Both the position numbers and the translations under genes were made by a program. The notes under the pieces were generated by a model. The model made no database searches and had not been told where the DNA came from. It saw nothing but the letters and a program-made list of their open reading frames with translations. From NCBI RefSeq assembly GCF_007197645.1, contig NZ_VKGK01000002.1:300953-364952 (forward strand): a DNA stretch of 64,000 bases. The letters run 5' to 3'. How positions within the stretch are numbered: position 1 is the first letter of the stretch; each line of letters opens with the position of its first letter. Source of the DNA: Shewanella hanedai. GTDB taxonomy: Bacteria > Pseudomonadota > Gammaproteobacteria > Enterobacterales > Shewanellaceae. Positions 1 to 9,955 of this stretch are shown piece by piece.

Positions 1-4
1 TTAG

Positions 5-1060
5 TTAATTAATCTCAATATCGGCGCCAATATCGTCTTCAAACTTTGCTCTATTTCGATTCACAAAGGCCACCAGCGATAGCATCACCGGCACCTCTAC
101 CAGTACGCCGACAACCGTTGCGAGCGCTGCTCCAGAGTGCAAGCCAAACAGTGAAATAGCGACAGCGACTGCAAGTTCAAAAAAGTTCGAGGTGGCGATC
201 ATGCATGCTGGCGCGGCGATTTTATGGCTCAACTTAAGCTTCTTTGCCGCGTAATACGCGATAAAGAAGATACCGTATGTCTGTATAAGTAAGGGGATAG
301 CAATAAGCAGAATATTTTGTGGTTCATCAATAATGGTCTGCGCCTGAAAGCCAAACAGCAAGACCACCGTCGCCAACAAACCAATCATAGACCAGGGCTT
401 AAGCTTAGCGACAAACGCATTCAGCGCGCCGTTTTTTGCTGACTTACCGTCAGCCTCTAGCTTTTTACGGGTCAAAACCCCTGCCACTAAAGGCAACACC
501 ACATAGAGTATTACTGACCAGAGTAAGGTTTCCCACGGCACTTGAATATTACTGACACCGAGCAGAAAGGCACAGATAGGCGCAAAGGCGACCACCATGA
601 TGAGATCGTTGACCGATACTTGCACTAAGGTGTAGTTAGGATCGCCTTTAGTCAGTTGACTCCAAACAAACACCATCGCCGTACATGGCGCGACACCGAG
701 TAAAATCATCCCCGCGATATACTCACTCGCGGTTTGTGGATCAACCCAATCGATAAACAGCACATTGAAGAACAACCAACCTAAGAAGGCCATAGTAAAG
801 GGTTTGACTAACCAGTTAATCACTAACGTTAGTAACAGGCCCTTAGGGCTCTTTCTCACATCTTTAATCGAAGCAAAGTCTATCTGCACCATCATGGGAT
901 AGATCATCACCCAGATAAGCACCGCTATCACTATGTTCACATGGGCATACTCAAAGGATGCCACCATGACAAATAGCTCAGGAAAAAGGTTACCTAAAAC
1001 CACGCCTGCCACAATACATAAACCAACCCACACACTGAGGTAACGCTCAAAAAGTCCCAT
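5..1060 (-). CDS. acr3: ACR3-family arsenite efflux permease
   Basis: Inner-membrane carrier that exports arsenite. About ten hydrophobic segments span the 351-residue protein, the usual ACR3 size. Two residues known to be essential in the family are visible: the Cys in GVAPCTAMV (about residue 126) and the Glu in SNFFELAV (about residue 295). I chose the ATG at 1060 over a GTG one codon upstream because an AGGG lies 7 nt before it. It follows arsR by 75 bp on the same strand, so the two probably form an arsenic-responsive operon. No arsenate reductase (arsC) lies in view; it may lie beyond the window edge, since the gene ends 4 bases from it. Family assignment is firm; substrate is inferred from family and neighbour. 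Confidence 0.93.
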   Translation of the reverse strand: MGLFERYLSVWVGLCIVAGVVLGNLFPELFVMVASFEYAHVNIVIAVLIWVMIYPMMVQIDFASIKDVRKSPKGLLLTLVINWLVKPFTMAFLGWLFFNVLFIDWVDPQTASEYIAGMILLGVAPCTAMVFVWSQLTKGDPNYTLVQVSVNDLIMVVAFAPICAFLLGVSNIQVPWETLLWSVILYVVLPLVAGVLTRKKLEADGKSAKNGALNAFVAKLKPWSMIGLLATVVLLFGFQAQTIIDEPQNILLIAIPLLIQTYGIFFIAYYAAKKLKLSHKIAAPACMIATSNFFELAVAVAISLFGLHSGAALATVVGVLVEVPVMLSLVAFVNRNRAKFEDDIGADIEIN

Positions 1061-1135
1061 CACTAACCCTACTTCTACAACTAATAACTCGTAAACTTAA
1101 AAACTCACACTGATAATTATCAGATTTAGCTCAAC

Positions 1136-1495
1136 TTACTCGCAGCAACTTCTAACTCGATCTGGCCTATCACCCATTGATTTCAAATGAGCAAGATTCT
1201 GTTCAATCAGCTCGCCATTGGCTGAGCAGGTTTCATCGATCACCTTAAGTGCCCACGCTGGTAAATTGGGATTGATGCGGTAAAAAATCCACTGTCCCTG
1301 ACGTTTATCTAACAACAACCCTGTCTTACGTAGCTGAGCTAGGTGTCTAGACACCTTAGGTTGGCTCTCTTGCAGCGCTTGCATTAACTCGCAAACACAC
1401 AGCTCCTCCTCGGCTTTAATTAGCATCAAGCTACGTAAGCGAGTCTCATCACTGAGTGCTTTAAACAGATCCAGAGCGGTCATGGTCAATCTCAT
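1136..1495 (-). CDS. arsR: ArsR-family arsenic-responsive repressor
   Basis: Small winged-helix repressor that leaves DNA when As(III) or Sb(III) binds. The metal site ELCVCEL (Cys at about 33 and 35) followed by the recognition-helix region SQPKVSRHLAQLRKTGLL closely matches E. coli ArsR, including LDKRQGQWIFYRI downstream. It ends in SCCE, an extra vicinal Cys pair that could add an As ligand. Start is either ATG 1495 or ATG 1483 (MTALDLFK); neither has a strong ribosome binding site. It lies directly upstream of the ACR3 gene, as expected for autoregulation. Confidence 0.93.
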   Translation of the reverse strand: MRLTMTALDLFKALSDETRLRSLMLIKAEEELCVCELMQALQESQPKVSRHLAQLRKTGLLLDKRQGQWIFYRINPNLPAWALKVIDETCSANGELIEQNLAHLKSMGDRPDRVRSCCE

Positions 1496-1512
1496 CAAAA
1501 TATAGATTACAG

Positions 1513-1550
1513 AATATATGGGTAATCATATATACGTTTATCCATATATT
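1513..1550. promoter_or_regulatory. candidate ArsR operator/promoter
   Basis: Just upstream of arsR, AATATATGG (1513-1521) is mirrored by CCATATATT (1542-1550), a perfect 9-bp inverted repeat around an AT-rich core holding further ATATA runs. ArsR proteins bind imperfect AT-rich dyads overlapping their own promoter. The dyad is seen directly; its role is inferred from position. Confidence 0.45.
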
Positions 1551-1621
1551 CAATAGCAATTTGATGAAGATTAATTAAAGAGGGTTCACTCGGTGAGGTT
1601 TAAGAAGACTGGGCCAAAAAC

Positions 1622-1645
1622 AAAAAAAGCCCCGAGGGGCTTTTT
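1622..1645 (-). terminator. terminator after pmbA
   Basis: AAAAAGCCCC (1624-1633) and GGGGCTTTTT (1636-1645) form a GC stem flanked by A and T runs. On the minus strand it ends in a T tract, 50 bp past the pmbA stop. It separates pmbA from the arsR promoter. Confidence 0.85.
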
Positions 1646-1695
1646 ATCGTTAAAACGTATTTTACAGTCCAGCGCTTAGTGATAAACGCTTGATG

Positions 1696-3036
1696 TTAAT
1701 TACCCGCTATTTTCATCTCACTTAGCAGTATTCCACCAGTGCGGATCGACGAACGCATGTCGCGATCACTGCTCACTGCGACGACATTTTGGAACATGTC
1801 TTTAAGATTGCCCGCAATAGTGAACTCTTCTACTGGGTAGAGGATAACGCCATTTTCGACATAGAAACCGGCAGCACCACGTGAGTAATCTCCGGTCACA
1901 GCATTCACGCCTTGACCCATGACTTCAGTGACGATAATTCCGGTGCCCATCTCTTTAACAAGATCATCAAACGTATGGCCTGTATGTGCCAAGGTCCAGT
2001 TGTATATACCACCAGCATGTCCGGTATTTTTAAGACCAAGCTTACGCGCCGAGTAACTCGTCAGCAGGTAAGTCATCAACACACCATCTTTGATAATGCT
2101 ACGATCTTGTGTTGCCACACCTTCGCTGTCATATATCGCACTGGCTAGTGCACCTTTAAGATGTGGCTGCTCTTCAATTGAAAACCAATCTGGAAATATT
2201 TGTGTGTCGATAGAATTAAGCAAGAAGCTAGACTTGCGGTACAAGCTACTGCCGCTAATCGCCCCAATTAAGTGACCCATTAGGCCTGTTGCGATATCTG
2301 GCGCCAGTAAGATAGGCAGCTTAGTCGTTGCAACTTTGCGGCTATCTAAGCGACCTAATGTCTTCTCCGATGCCTTTTTCCCCACCTCTTCAGGTGAAAG
2401 AAGCTCATTGAAGTTACGCGAGATGGTGTAGTCATAGTCACGCTGCATGTTGCCATCACTCTCACCGATGACAACACAACTTAGGCTGTAACGAGAGGTC
2501 GAGAATCCGTCAAGAAACCCATGGCTATTACCATACACCTTGATGCCAGTATGCGCGTTAGCACTGGCTCCATCAGAATTGGTAATACGACTGTCGACAT
2601 TCAACGCAGCTTCTTCAGAGCGAGCCGCAAGTTCGGTTAACTCTTCGGCAGAGATATGTTGAGGATGATACAGGTCAAGATCAGGAAACTCGGTCGCCAT
2701 TAATTCAGCTTCTGCTAAGCCGTTATAAGGATCGCTAGAGGTGAATCGAGCAATATCATCGGCCGCTTTTACTGCCAGTTTGATCGCTTCAGGGCTGAGA
2801 TCCGACGTAGATGAGCTTCCCTTACAACCATTGCGGAACAGGGTAATACCTAACGCACCATCTTTATTAAACTCCACAGTCTCAACTTCCTTAAGTCGAG
2901 TCGAAACAGATAATCCTTGCTGCTTGCTAATCGCAACTTCGGCAGCCGTTGTACCAAGTTTATTGGCATATTCTAGGGCCATAGAAACGGCGTCTTTTAA
3001 AGAATTTAATTCAAGGTCAATGCTAGCTGTAGTCAC
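1696..3036 (-). CDS. pmbA: metalloprotease subunit PmbA (TldE)
   Basis: Non-catalytic partner of TldD; in E. coli the TldD/TldE protease processes unfolded peptides such as microcin B17 and CcdA. The 446-residue length and the C-terminal part with GDYSRGAAGFYVENG and EFTIAGNLKDMF fit the family. It lacks the HExxxH motif that TldD at 11.7 kb carries, as expected for TldE. Start is a GTG at 3036 with only a weak upstream purine run. It diverges from darP, the same pairing as yjgA-pmbA in E. coli. Confidence 0.95.
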   Translation of the reverse strand: MTTASIDLELNSLKDAVSMALEYANKLGTTAAEVAISKQQGLSVSTRLKEVETVEFNKDGALGITLFRNGCKGSSSTSDLSPEAIKLAVKAADDIARFTSSDPYNGLAEAELMATEFPDLDLYHPQHISAEELTELAARSEEAALNVDSRITNSDGASANAHTGIKVYGNSHGFLDGFSTSRYSLSCVVIGESDGNMQRDYDYTISRNFNELLSPEEVGKKASEKTLGRLDSRKVATTKLPILLAPDIATGLMGHLIGAISGSSLYRKSSFLLNSIDTQIFPDWFSIEEQPHLKGALASAIYDSEGVATQDRSIIKDGVLMTYLLTSYSARKLGLKNTGHAGGIYNWTLAHTGHTFDDLVKEMGTGIIVTEVMGQGVNAVTGDYSRGAAGFYVENGVILYPVEEFTIAGNLKDMFQNVVAVSSDRDMRSSIRTGGILLSEMKIAGN

Positions 3037-3297
3037 AAATATGCTCTTTTATTATCTGGAATTTAGTAAGCATAACAAACCCAATTGCCAATCACATTAA
3101 ATAACTACGAATGCAGAGCTAAAGATTAACCACAGCTAAAAACACTCTTAACGATCAATAATAATCATGATATTAAGCAGCTCCGGATAAACTAAGCTTA
3201 AGTTAGTGATCACTATCGACTCTAATACAGAGGAAGAGATAGGCGATTTTCTTCTGAAATGTTATTATTAGCTCAGTATTTTTTAGAGAATTTTTTT

Positions 3298-3837
3298 ATG
3301 AAAGTAATCGGTGACTCAGAACATTTTAAACAGCCCTTTGATCATGATGAAGATTATGTCAGCAGAGCCGAAGCAAAACGTGAAATAGCGATCTACCAAG
3401 AACTTGGTATGAAGCTAGTTGTGCTCAGTAAAACACAAATAGACAAATTAGAACTTGATGAAATTATATACGACAATGTATTGAAAACTAAGACGATAAA
3501 AATTAACACTGAAGCATATCGTCGTCACTTACAGTATATCGGTAAGCTAATGCGCAATGTCGATGTTGAAGCCTTACAGCTAGACATCAAAAACGTACTG
3601 AACCAAAACAGCAATGAAAGCGCTAAACAAAACGTCGCTGAAAAGCTAAAAGATCAACTTATGAGTGAAGGTGATCAAGCGATTCAAGAGCTTATTGAGA
3701 AGCATCCAGACCTAGATAGACAGAAGTTACGCCAGCTTATTCGTCAATCTAACAAAGAACTGACTAAGAAACCTGACCAAGCTTCTAAATCAGCTGCAGA
3801 GCTAGTTAAGTATTTACGTACTGAAATCACAGAATAA
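3298..3837 (+). CDS. darP: ribosome-associated protein DarP (YjgA family)
   Basis: Member of the DUF615/YjgA family, a factor that associates with late 50S ribosomal precursors. Recognised from SRAEAKREI near the N-terminus, YRRHLQYIGKLMR in the middle and the conserved DRQKLRQLIRQ and YLRTEI C-terminal motifs. The protein is small, charged and helical with no membrane segment. I prefer ATG 3298 (MKVIGDSEHF), preceded by AGAGAA, over ATG 3259, which adds 13 residues not expected in the family. Divergent from pmbA across about 260 bp that hold both promoters. Confidence 0.93.
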   Translation: MKVIGDSEHFKQPFDHDEDYVSRAEAKREIAIYQELGMKLVVLSKTQIDKLELDEIIYDNVLKTKTIKINTEAYRRHLQYIGKLMRNVDVEALQLDIKNVLNQNSNESAKQNVAEKLKDQLMSEGDQAIQELIEKHPDLDRQKLRQLIRQSNKELTKKPDQASKSAAELVKYLRTEITE

Positions 3838-3906
3838 TGTAGTTTTTATCACGAAGTAGTTATAATAAGTTCAATACTTTTTAACACTTCTTTTAGGACG
3901 TTGCTA

Positions 3907-6477
3907 ATGCGACTGATAAAAACGGCTCTTGCTCTCCCTATTTCTCTTGTTGTCTTCTCTTTACTCGGTGGTTGTAATGGCGCTTCCGATGATAGTGGTG
4001 GTGGCGGTGAAGAAAATACGGGAGAGTATGCTCTATCACTCAGTTACAAAACCGTCGTCGACGGCAAGTGCGCCGAAGCAACCAGTGACGTTAGTTTTCC
4101 AAGTAATGCCAGTATTTGTGCCGTAGCCAAGTTAACCCAAGGTGGTAGCGCAAGCAACGGAGCATTAATCAGTTTCAATTCATCTCTTGGCACTATCAAT
4201 CCCTCAACCAAACTCACCAATTCCAGCGGCCTTGCCGAAGTCATTCTAAGCCCAGAGCTTGATACTCAAGGTGCAGGAACTGTAACAGCTCAATTCGATA
4301 CTAAAGCGGACGAGAATAATATTCTGCTCGTCGAGCGCAATTATGAATTTGTAGACAATGGCGGCACCCCGAGCGACCAAGTACCAAAAGTCAGTGCTAG
4401 CATTCAATTAGGTGCCAACAATGTCACCCAATTTAAAGTCGATGAAGCCGTACAGCTTCAAGCAACATTCCTCAATGCATCAAGCGTTGGTATAGAGAAT
4501 CAGCTAGTCACTTTTACCGCAGGCAATGTCACACTCAGTCCAAATACGGCATTAACTAATGAGCAAGGTATTGCTCAAGTTATCTATACGCCAGTGGTTG
4601 CTGATTTAGGTGCTTCCAATCTGAATGTGTCTATCACATACAAAGACCAATCCTATCAGAGCAATAGCCTATATGAAGTGCTTTCAGCCGATGCGGTTGG
4701 CGGTGATGGCGTACTTAAACTTGGCCATTTCAATTCTGCAGAGCAATTTGTCGAAAATAAGTTAGCAACAACCCTGACTCCCAATGCTGATGGTAAATAT
4801 GTTATCAGTGCTGGCGGTAGTATTGGTGTTACAGCAACGTTAGTGAATCAAGCCGATGATGGCACTATCACTCGCGTTCAGACTCCCTCATCAATCAGCT
4901 TTAGCTCAGATTGTGTTAGCAGCAATAATGCCAGCCTAGACACACCAGTAACGACATTATCTGGCGATGCAAGATCCACTTTTCAAGATTCCAGCTGTAG
5001 TGGTAACAGTGAGCGTGATGATGTCATCACGGCCACGACACTTGCAGGAAACCAAACCTTAACAGCGACACTGCCATTGACCTTAGAGCGTCAAACTCTG
5101 GCAAATATCGGCTTCGTTTCTGCTGAACCCACCAATATCCGCATCAAAGGTGCTGGCGGTACAGGCAGCACAGAATCTTCATTGGTCACTTTTACGGTCA
5201 CCAGTGCAAATGGCCAACCTACGGCTCAACAAATTGTTAATTTTAACTTAGACACTGTCGTCGGTGGCTTAAGCTTTGCCAATGGACTCAGCACGGCTGA
5301 AAGCCTTACAAACTCTGCAGGCATCGCTACCGTTCGTGTGCTTTCAGGTACAGTACCGACTCCGGTACGCGTGGTAGCCTCTGCAACCGATGCGGACACA
5401 GGCAAGGTTATCAGCACGCAATCTGAGCAGCTAACCGTCAATACAGGTCTACCTCAGCAACTGGGATTCAGTTTATCGACGTCTATTTTCAATCCAGAGG
5501 CCGACAAATTTGACGGTGAAAAAGCAACCGTGACTGCTTATGCTTCCGATAGCTTTGGTAACCCAGCTCCTGATGACACAGTCATTCAGTTCACCACTGA
5601 AGGAGGCCAAATAGTCCCAAGTTGCTCAACAGTAAATGGTAGCTGTAGCGTCGAGTGGACTTCAGCAAACCCGAGAGTATCGGATCACAGGATAACGGTG
5701 CTTGCCTATGCACTGGGGCATGAGACCTTTTTTGATACCAATGGTAACAATGTATTTGATGATGACGACGTCAGTCTCGATGCCGATGACAAACCTATTG
5801 TGGACAAAGCTTGTTTAAATCGTGACGGGGAAGCCGTTCTCTGCTCCGGCAATGGTATGGATATAGAAGCCTACCTGCCGAAAGGCTTTAGCGACTTAGG
5901 CGATGCCTACCGTGATGATGATGAGAGCTTTTTCCATACGCCAGGTGAAAAGTACTTTAACACCCAAAGCCGTGACAAATACCAGAACCCTGATGGTAAG
6001 TTCAACGGCCCTCAATGTCAGTCCACACCCGTTGGCTGCGAGCCTAATACCTACATCCGTAAAGCACTAGTTATGACCATGTCAGGCTCAAGTGCAGACT
6101 TCACAATCTGGCAAGGTAATAATTTAATTCGAGATGATTCTGGTCTCGAAACTGCTCCAATTTTGCCATTGACGGCTCTTGCGGCTGGAGAGACATCAAG
6201 GTTTACGGTCCAGTTCTATGATGACGCTTACCAAATGATGCCTGCAAATACACAGGTTGCGGTTGTGGCCTCTGCAGGAGAGCTTATCTTTGAGCCATTT
6301 GGCGTCGCTAATACAACAAATCGAGGCGGCACTCGAACAAGCTTTATTATCACTAATGACAGTGACCCGTCTACTGCCGGCCAGCCTGCAAGAACAAGCG
6401 CTGTGAGTATTGAGCTGACAACCCCTAATAACTTTAAGTCAGGTGTAGGATTAACAATTAGCCTATTGGGAACCTAA
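3907..6477 (+). CDS. large Ig-like (invasin/Big_1-type) lipoprotein
   Basis: Predicted 856-residue lipoprotein of unknown partner. A signal peptide ends in the lipobox LLGGC (Cys 23), followed by a Ser/Gly-rich linker. The body is a series of Ig-like beta domains, recognisable from repeated turns such as NSSGLAEVILS, NEQGIAQVIYT and NSAGIATVRVL, each closing a domain of about 90-110 residues. Around residues 615-700 is an acidic Asp/Asn-rich stretch with DTNGNNVFDDDD, resembling calcium-binding loops. Start is ATG 3907 with AGGACG 6 nt upstream; an in-frame TTG at 3901 is less likely. Bacterial Ig repeats of this type usually serve in adhesion or surface spacing; no function can be read directly. 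A terminator follows. Confidence 0.8.
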   Translation: MRLIKTALALPISLVVFSLLGGCNGASDDSGGGGEENTGEYALSLSYKTVVDGKCAEATSDVSFPSNASICAVAKLTQGGSASNGALISFNSSLGTINPSTKLTNSSGLAEVILSPELDTQGAGTVTAQFDTKADENNILLVERNYEFVDNGGTPSDQVPKVSASIQLGANNVTQFKVDEAVQLQATFLNASSVGIENQLVTFTAGNVTLSPNTALTNEQGIAQVIYTPVVADLGASNLNVSITYKDQSYQSNSLYEVLSADAVGGDGVLKLGHFNSAEQFVENKLATTLTPNADGKYVISAGGSIGVTATLVNQADDGTITRVQTPSSISFSSDCVSSNNASLDTPVTTLSGDARSTFQDSSCSGNSERDDVITATTLAGNQTLTATLPLTLERQTLANIGFVSAEPTNIRIKGAGGTGSTESSLVTFTVTSANGQPTAQQIVNFNLDTVVGGLSFANGLSTAESLTNSAGIATVRVLSGTVPTPVRVVASATDADTGKVISTQSEQLTVNTGLPQQLGFSLSTSIFNPEADKFDGEKATVTAYASDSFGNPAPDDTVIQFTTEGGQIVPSCSTVNGSCSVEWTSANPRVSDHRITVLAYALGHETFFDTNGNNVFDDDDVSLDADDKPIVDKACLNRDGEAVLCSGNGMDIEAYLPKGFSDLGDAYRDDDESFFHTPGEKYFNTQSRDKYQNPDGKFNGPQCQSTPVGCEPNTYIRKALVMTMSGSSADFTIWQGNNLIRDDSGLETAPILPLTALAAGETSRFTVQFYDDAYQMMPANTQVAVVASAGELIFEPFGVANTTNRGGTRTSFIITNDSDPSTAGQPARTSAVSIELTTPNNFKSGVGLTISLLGT

Positions 6478-6498
6478 CCTAAACCTGATGATTTATAA

Positions 6499-6534
6499 AA
6501 AAGCCCATTTAGATGCAGATCTAAATGGGCTTTT
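6499..6534. terminator. bidirectional terminator
   Basis: Perfect 16-bp inverted repeat, AAAAGCCCATTTAGAT (6499-6514) and its complement (6519-6534) with a 4-nt loop. A and T runs on the two sides let it serve both the plus-strand Ig-like gene and the minus-strand permease operon that converges on it. Confidence 0.88.
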
Positions 6535-6578
6535 ACTTACTTCAATTTATAACTTAGTAAGCTTTATGCTGATTCGAA

Positions 6579-7736
6579 TTATACCTGCCTATTGGCTTTC
6601 AATCTTCTCGATACGCCATAAACTGCCAGTACAAAGAAAACCGCAAACATGGCCCATAACTGCAACCATTTAGGCATGATACTTGTCCATGATGCCCCCA
6701 TTTGATTAAGTTCTAACATCCCCATAATAGCGGGGACTGCAGGAATGACTTGCGAGATCCAGATCAGCGGCTCAGGGATCAGTGTTAAAGGCCAAACAAA
6801 ACCAGAGACAAACATAATGGGCATTGACGCAAGTAACAGTACTTGAGTTGGCAGATCACGGCGTACAAACAGGCAACTTAATGCTATTCCCGCCGCGCTG
6901 GTCGCCAATAGGAAAGGCAATAAAAACAGTGCGACCAATCCCAGACTTGCCTGAATACTGACCTGATACAAATAGAAGCAGAACCCCACATAAAAGCTGG
7001 CAAAAACCGAATAGATCAACATAAACGCTGAGATGCGACTACAGATCAACTTTAGCGGAGAAAGCTGCTGCCAGTATCCCTTATTTCGCCATTGGCCAGC
7101 GCCCAGTATCCCAGTACCGATAAGTAAAGTTTGGTGTAAAATCAGCAGGAAAAGCCCAGGAACAACATAAGGTGTATAGCCTAAACTTGGGTTAAATGTG
7201 GGGACGCTATTTATCTTAACCGAGTTAAGGCTTAAATTCGCTTGCTCAGGCGCCTCACCCTTTGCTAGCAAGCCAAGCAACTGCACTTGTTTACCTGCGT
7301 CCATACCTGCAGTGACTAAGCCTTCCACCACCGCGGAATAGATCAAGAAATAACTGGCGTCTCCGCCATAGCTTAAGGTCACTCCTTTACCTAGCAACAA
7401 GTCTCGCCTAAAAGCATAGGGGATCACTAAGAGCCCATGCGCACGTCCCGTCTCGATCCACACCTTGGCTTCACTGATGCTGCCAACTTGACCAATAACG
7501 CTAATTTTCGGGCTCGCATCGGCCTGCCTAATCAATTTACGACTCAAAGAGCTATGGTCCAGATCCACCACCACAATCTGTTGATCTGTGGGTACCTGAT
7601 GCAGATAAGGCAAAGGATAGAGAACTGAATAAAACAGTACGCCACCAAACAGAGTCACGGCGATGGCCTTATCCGCCACAATAGCCCTTAACTCGGTCCA
7701 CACCAATTGCCAGAAACTCATGAGTTGATTATTCAT
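6579..7736 (-). CDS. ABC-2 type transporter permease (second of pair)
   Basis: Inner-membrane permease of the YhhJ/YbhR type, 385 residues. One N-terminal membrane segment is followed by a periplasmic region of about 150 residues (VVVDLDHSSLSRKLIRQ...), then five C-terminal hydrophobic segments with the typical PIMFVSGFVWPLTLIP re-entrant motif. It overlaps the preceding permease by 4 nt (ATGA), so translation is probably coupled. It is the last gene of the tolC-hlyD-permease-permease operon. No nucleotide-binding subunit is adjacent. Substrate unknown. Confidence 0.88.
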   Translation of the reverse strand: MNNQLMSFWQLVWTELRAIVADKAIAVTLFGGVLFYSVLYPLPYLHQVPTDQQIVVVDLDHSSLSRKLIRQADASPKISVIGQVGSISEAKVWIETGRAHGLLVIPYAFRRDLLLGKGVTLSYGGDASYFLIYSAVVEGLVTAGMDAGKQVQLLGLLAKGEAPEQANLSLNSVKINSVPTFNPSLGYTPYVVPGLFLLILHQTLLIGTGILGAGQWRNKGYWQQLSPLKLICSRISAFMLIYSVFASFYVGFCFYLYQVSIQASLGLVALFLLPFLLATSAAGIALSCLFVRRDLPTQVLLLASMPIMFVSGFVWPLTLIPEPLIWISQVIPAVPAIMGMLELNQMGASWTSIMPKWLQLWAMFAVFFVLAVYGVSRRLKANRQV

Positions 7737-8908
7737 CCTTTCACTCCTGACTCATCCTCTAAAGGCATTTGAGCCATCGATTCCACCTCAACACGGCGAG
7801 ACAAAATAATAAGCACAGGAATGATAAACAAGAAGCCCCAATAACTGGAAAGCTGAACAACTATCGTCTGCCACGAGGAGCCATAGCTAATAATGCTGAC
7901 ATGTGAATCAATATAATGGCTCGATGGCATGATCAAACGCCACCACTGAGCTGCGATAGGCATTTCGTGCACCGGGAAAGTGATTCCCATAAAAGCAAAC
8001 GCTGGTGCAAACATCGCGGTCCCAAAACTCACCATACGGGCGCTGTCACGCATAATGAAAAATATCAGTAGCACCAGTAACCACACCGAAAATAGCATCA
8101 CTGTCTGGGCCAACATTAACAAGGCTAAGCTTCCCGCTGCGGGCAATGCTAGGTACTGATATAACAGTGCCAGAATAAAGCCACCGTGCATTAATAAGAT
8201 AGGCGTAAACACTGCAATTTTAGCCCAAACCCGTAGCCAGATCCCATCACCCGCTATCAAGCTTCCAGTCGGAGTCAGCTCTCGGCTCAAACTATTGGAG
8301 AAGATCAACATCGCCAGCAGTTGCCATAAAGCGACTAACACTGGCGGCACAAGAAAGCCCACGTAATTGTTATTGCGATTAAACAGTGCTGTCGTCTGGC
8401 TCTTCACTGGGCTCAGATGCACAGCCACTAAAGGCTTAGGCACATCTTGCAGTAACAATTTCACCCCAGCAACTTCGAGTAATCCAGCACCAAGTGTCAG
8501 TTGGATCTGACTTGAGAGTAATTTACCCACCAGCAGGAACTGACTGTTGTAGCGTATATCGATAGTTGGGCTATGACCCGTGACTAAATCACGCTTTAAA
8601 TTGTAGGGGAAAACAATAAGCCCATAGACTTCGCCTTGCTTCATCGCTGTTACAGCGGAAGGCAGATCCACAAAGCTTTGAGGGGAGATCACTGGATTAG
8701 CTTCCAGTTTTCGACTCAACATGCGACTCAATTGACTATTATCATGATCAACGATGGCCACAGGAAGTTGCCTCGGTAATCCAGCGCTAAAAAGCCACCA
8801 CAAGCAGAGTATGCTCAAAATAGGAATATAGCTGACCAAGGCAAGCTGCCAAGGAGAACGCCATAAAGCGTGCAGTTCTCGTCGAATAGAGGCGACTATA
8901 TTGGTCAT
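7733..8908 (-). CDS. ABC-2 type transporter permease (first of pair)
   Basis: Second copy of the same permease fold, 391 residues, with matching architecture: an N-terminal membrane helix, a periplasmic domain starting VAIVDHDNSQLSRML, then a C-terminal membrane bundle with FAPAFAFMGITFPVHEMP. The two permeases are clear paralogues and probably form the transmembrane heterodimer. It starts 14 nt after the hlyD-type gene. In E. coli the comparable YbhS/YbhR pair works with the ATPase YbhF. Confidence 0.88.
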   Translation of the reverse strand: MTNIVASIRRELHALWRSPWQLALVSYIPILSILCLWWLFSAGLPRQLPVAIVDHDNSQLSRMLSRKLEANPVISPQSFVDLPSAVTAMKQGEVYGLIVFPYNLKRDLVTGHSPTIDIRYNSQFLLVGKLLSSQIQLTLGAGLLEVAGVKLLLQDVPKPLVAVHLSPVKSQTTALFNRNNNYVGFLVPPVLVALWQLLAMLIFSNSLSRELTPTGSLIAGDGIWLRVWAKIAVFTPILLMHGGFILALLYQYLALPAAGSLALLMLAQTVMLFSVWLLVLLIFFIMRDSARMVSFGTAMFAPAFAFMGITFPVHEMPIAAQWWRLIMPSSHYIDSHVSIISYGSSWQTIVVQLSSYWGFLFIIPVLIILSRRVEVESMAQMPLEDESGVKG

Positions 8909-8922
8909 GGTAAGCCTGAACG

Positions 8923-9894
8923 CTAGTGAGTAAACAGGACAGACATGCCGACGCGCAGATCATCTATCTTTGTATCAGGACGTAATTCAACTTCAAAGGT
9001 ACGCATATCAAAGTCATGGCCACTCTCAGTTGAACGCCAAGTTGCAAACTCTCCCATGACACTGACATAGGTCACGGTGAACTCTACATCGCGTCCTAAC
9101 GCAGGCAGAGTCAGCATCAACTTGTTGCCTTTACTGAACCGCTTAAGTTGATCTTCACGAACCTGAAACACCGCCCAGGCATCGTCCATATCAATCAAAC
9201 TGACAACCGGAAAGCCACTGGGGGCTAACTCGCCAGCTTGCAGTAATACTTCACTTATCTCACCCATTTTTGGCGAGCGCATTTGGCTATCGGCTAAAAT
9301 AGCGCTGACTTCATTCACTGCACCTTCTGCCATACGAGCGTTGCCCGCTGCTGCCGCTTTAGTCTCTGAACGCGCGCCCTCTGCCGTCATCTGATACATA
9401 GCAAGCGCGGCTTGCTCTGTGTATTTTGCTGCTTGCCACTGGGTAAAAGCTTCATCACGTTTCTGTCTGGCAACCACACCTTCAACAAACAGATTTTCAA
9501 TCCTATCGTAAGTCGTCTTGCCTAACGTTGAGGCCGCCTTTGCCTTTAACCATTGCTCTTTAGAAGCCATAACTTGTTGTTTACGAGCACCGCTATCCGC
9601 TTCAAGTTGCATTGCTTTAGCTGCATCTCGGCCGCCTTCAGCCTGCATTAGCTTGGCATCTAGCTCTGGGCTGTGAATAGCAAACAAGAGATCGCCCTCC
9701 TCCACCACATCACCACGGCGCACCAAAACCTGCTCAACCCGGCCCGGTACTTTTGAAGATACATTATATTCCCGCGCTTCGATCTGCCCCTGCATGATCT
9801 GCGGCTTAGGGCTGTAAGCCAGCTTTAAGCCGTAGCCCAGTAAGATCACGAGCACGACAAGTGCAACAACGGCGAGCAGACGATTAGCACGCAT
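8923..9894 (-). CDS. HlyD-family periplasmic adaptor
   Basis: Membrane-fusion protein linking the permease pair to the outer-membrane channel. One N-terminal membrane helix (about residues 4-25) is followed by a biotinyl-lipoyl-like half motif (KVPGRVEQVLVRRGDVVEEGDLLF), an alpha-helical hairpin rich in Ala/Gln/Lys (about 80-190), and the second half motif with MRSPKMGEISEVLLQAGE. Size of 323 residues matches YbhG/YhiI-type adaptors. Start is ATG 9894 with GGAG 6 nt upstream; the longer TTG-initiated frame from 9906 would contain that ribosome binding site. Confidence 0.9.
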   Translation of the reverse strand: MRANRLLAVVALVVLVILLGYGLKLAYSPKPQIMQGQIEAREYNVSSKVPGRVEQVLVRRGDVVEEGDLLFAIHSPELDAKLMQAEGGRDAAKAMQLEADSGARKQQVMASKEQWLKAKAASTLGKTTYDRIENLFVEGVVARQKRDEAFTQWQAAKYTEQAALAMYQMTAEGARSETKAAAAGNARMAEGAVNEVSAILADSQMRSPKMGEISEVLLQAGELAPSGFPVVSLIDMDDAWAVFQVREDQLKRFSKGNKLMLTLPALGRDVEFTVTYVSVMGEFATWRSTESGHDFDMRTFEVELRPDTKIDDLRVGMSVLFTH

Positions 9895-9955
9895 TTTTAT
9901 CTCCAAAACTTTGATTATATTTACACATTAAATTGACAGATGACGACTGGCTTAT

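Noticed and set aside
2741..3100. 119-codon plus-strand ORF
   Set aside because: Antisense shadow of the pmbA 5' region, with Ser/Ala/Leu-rich composition typical of such shadows.
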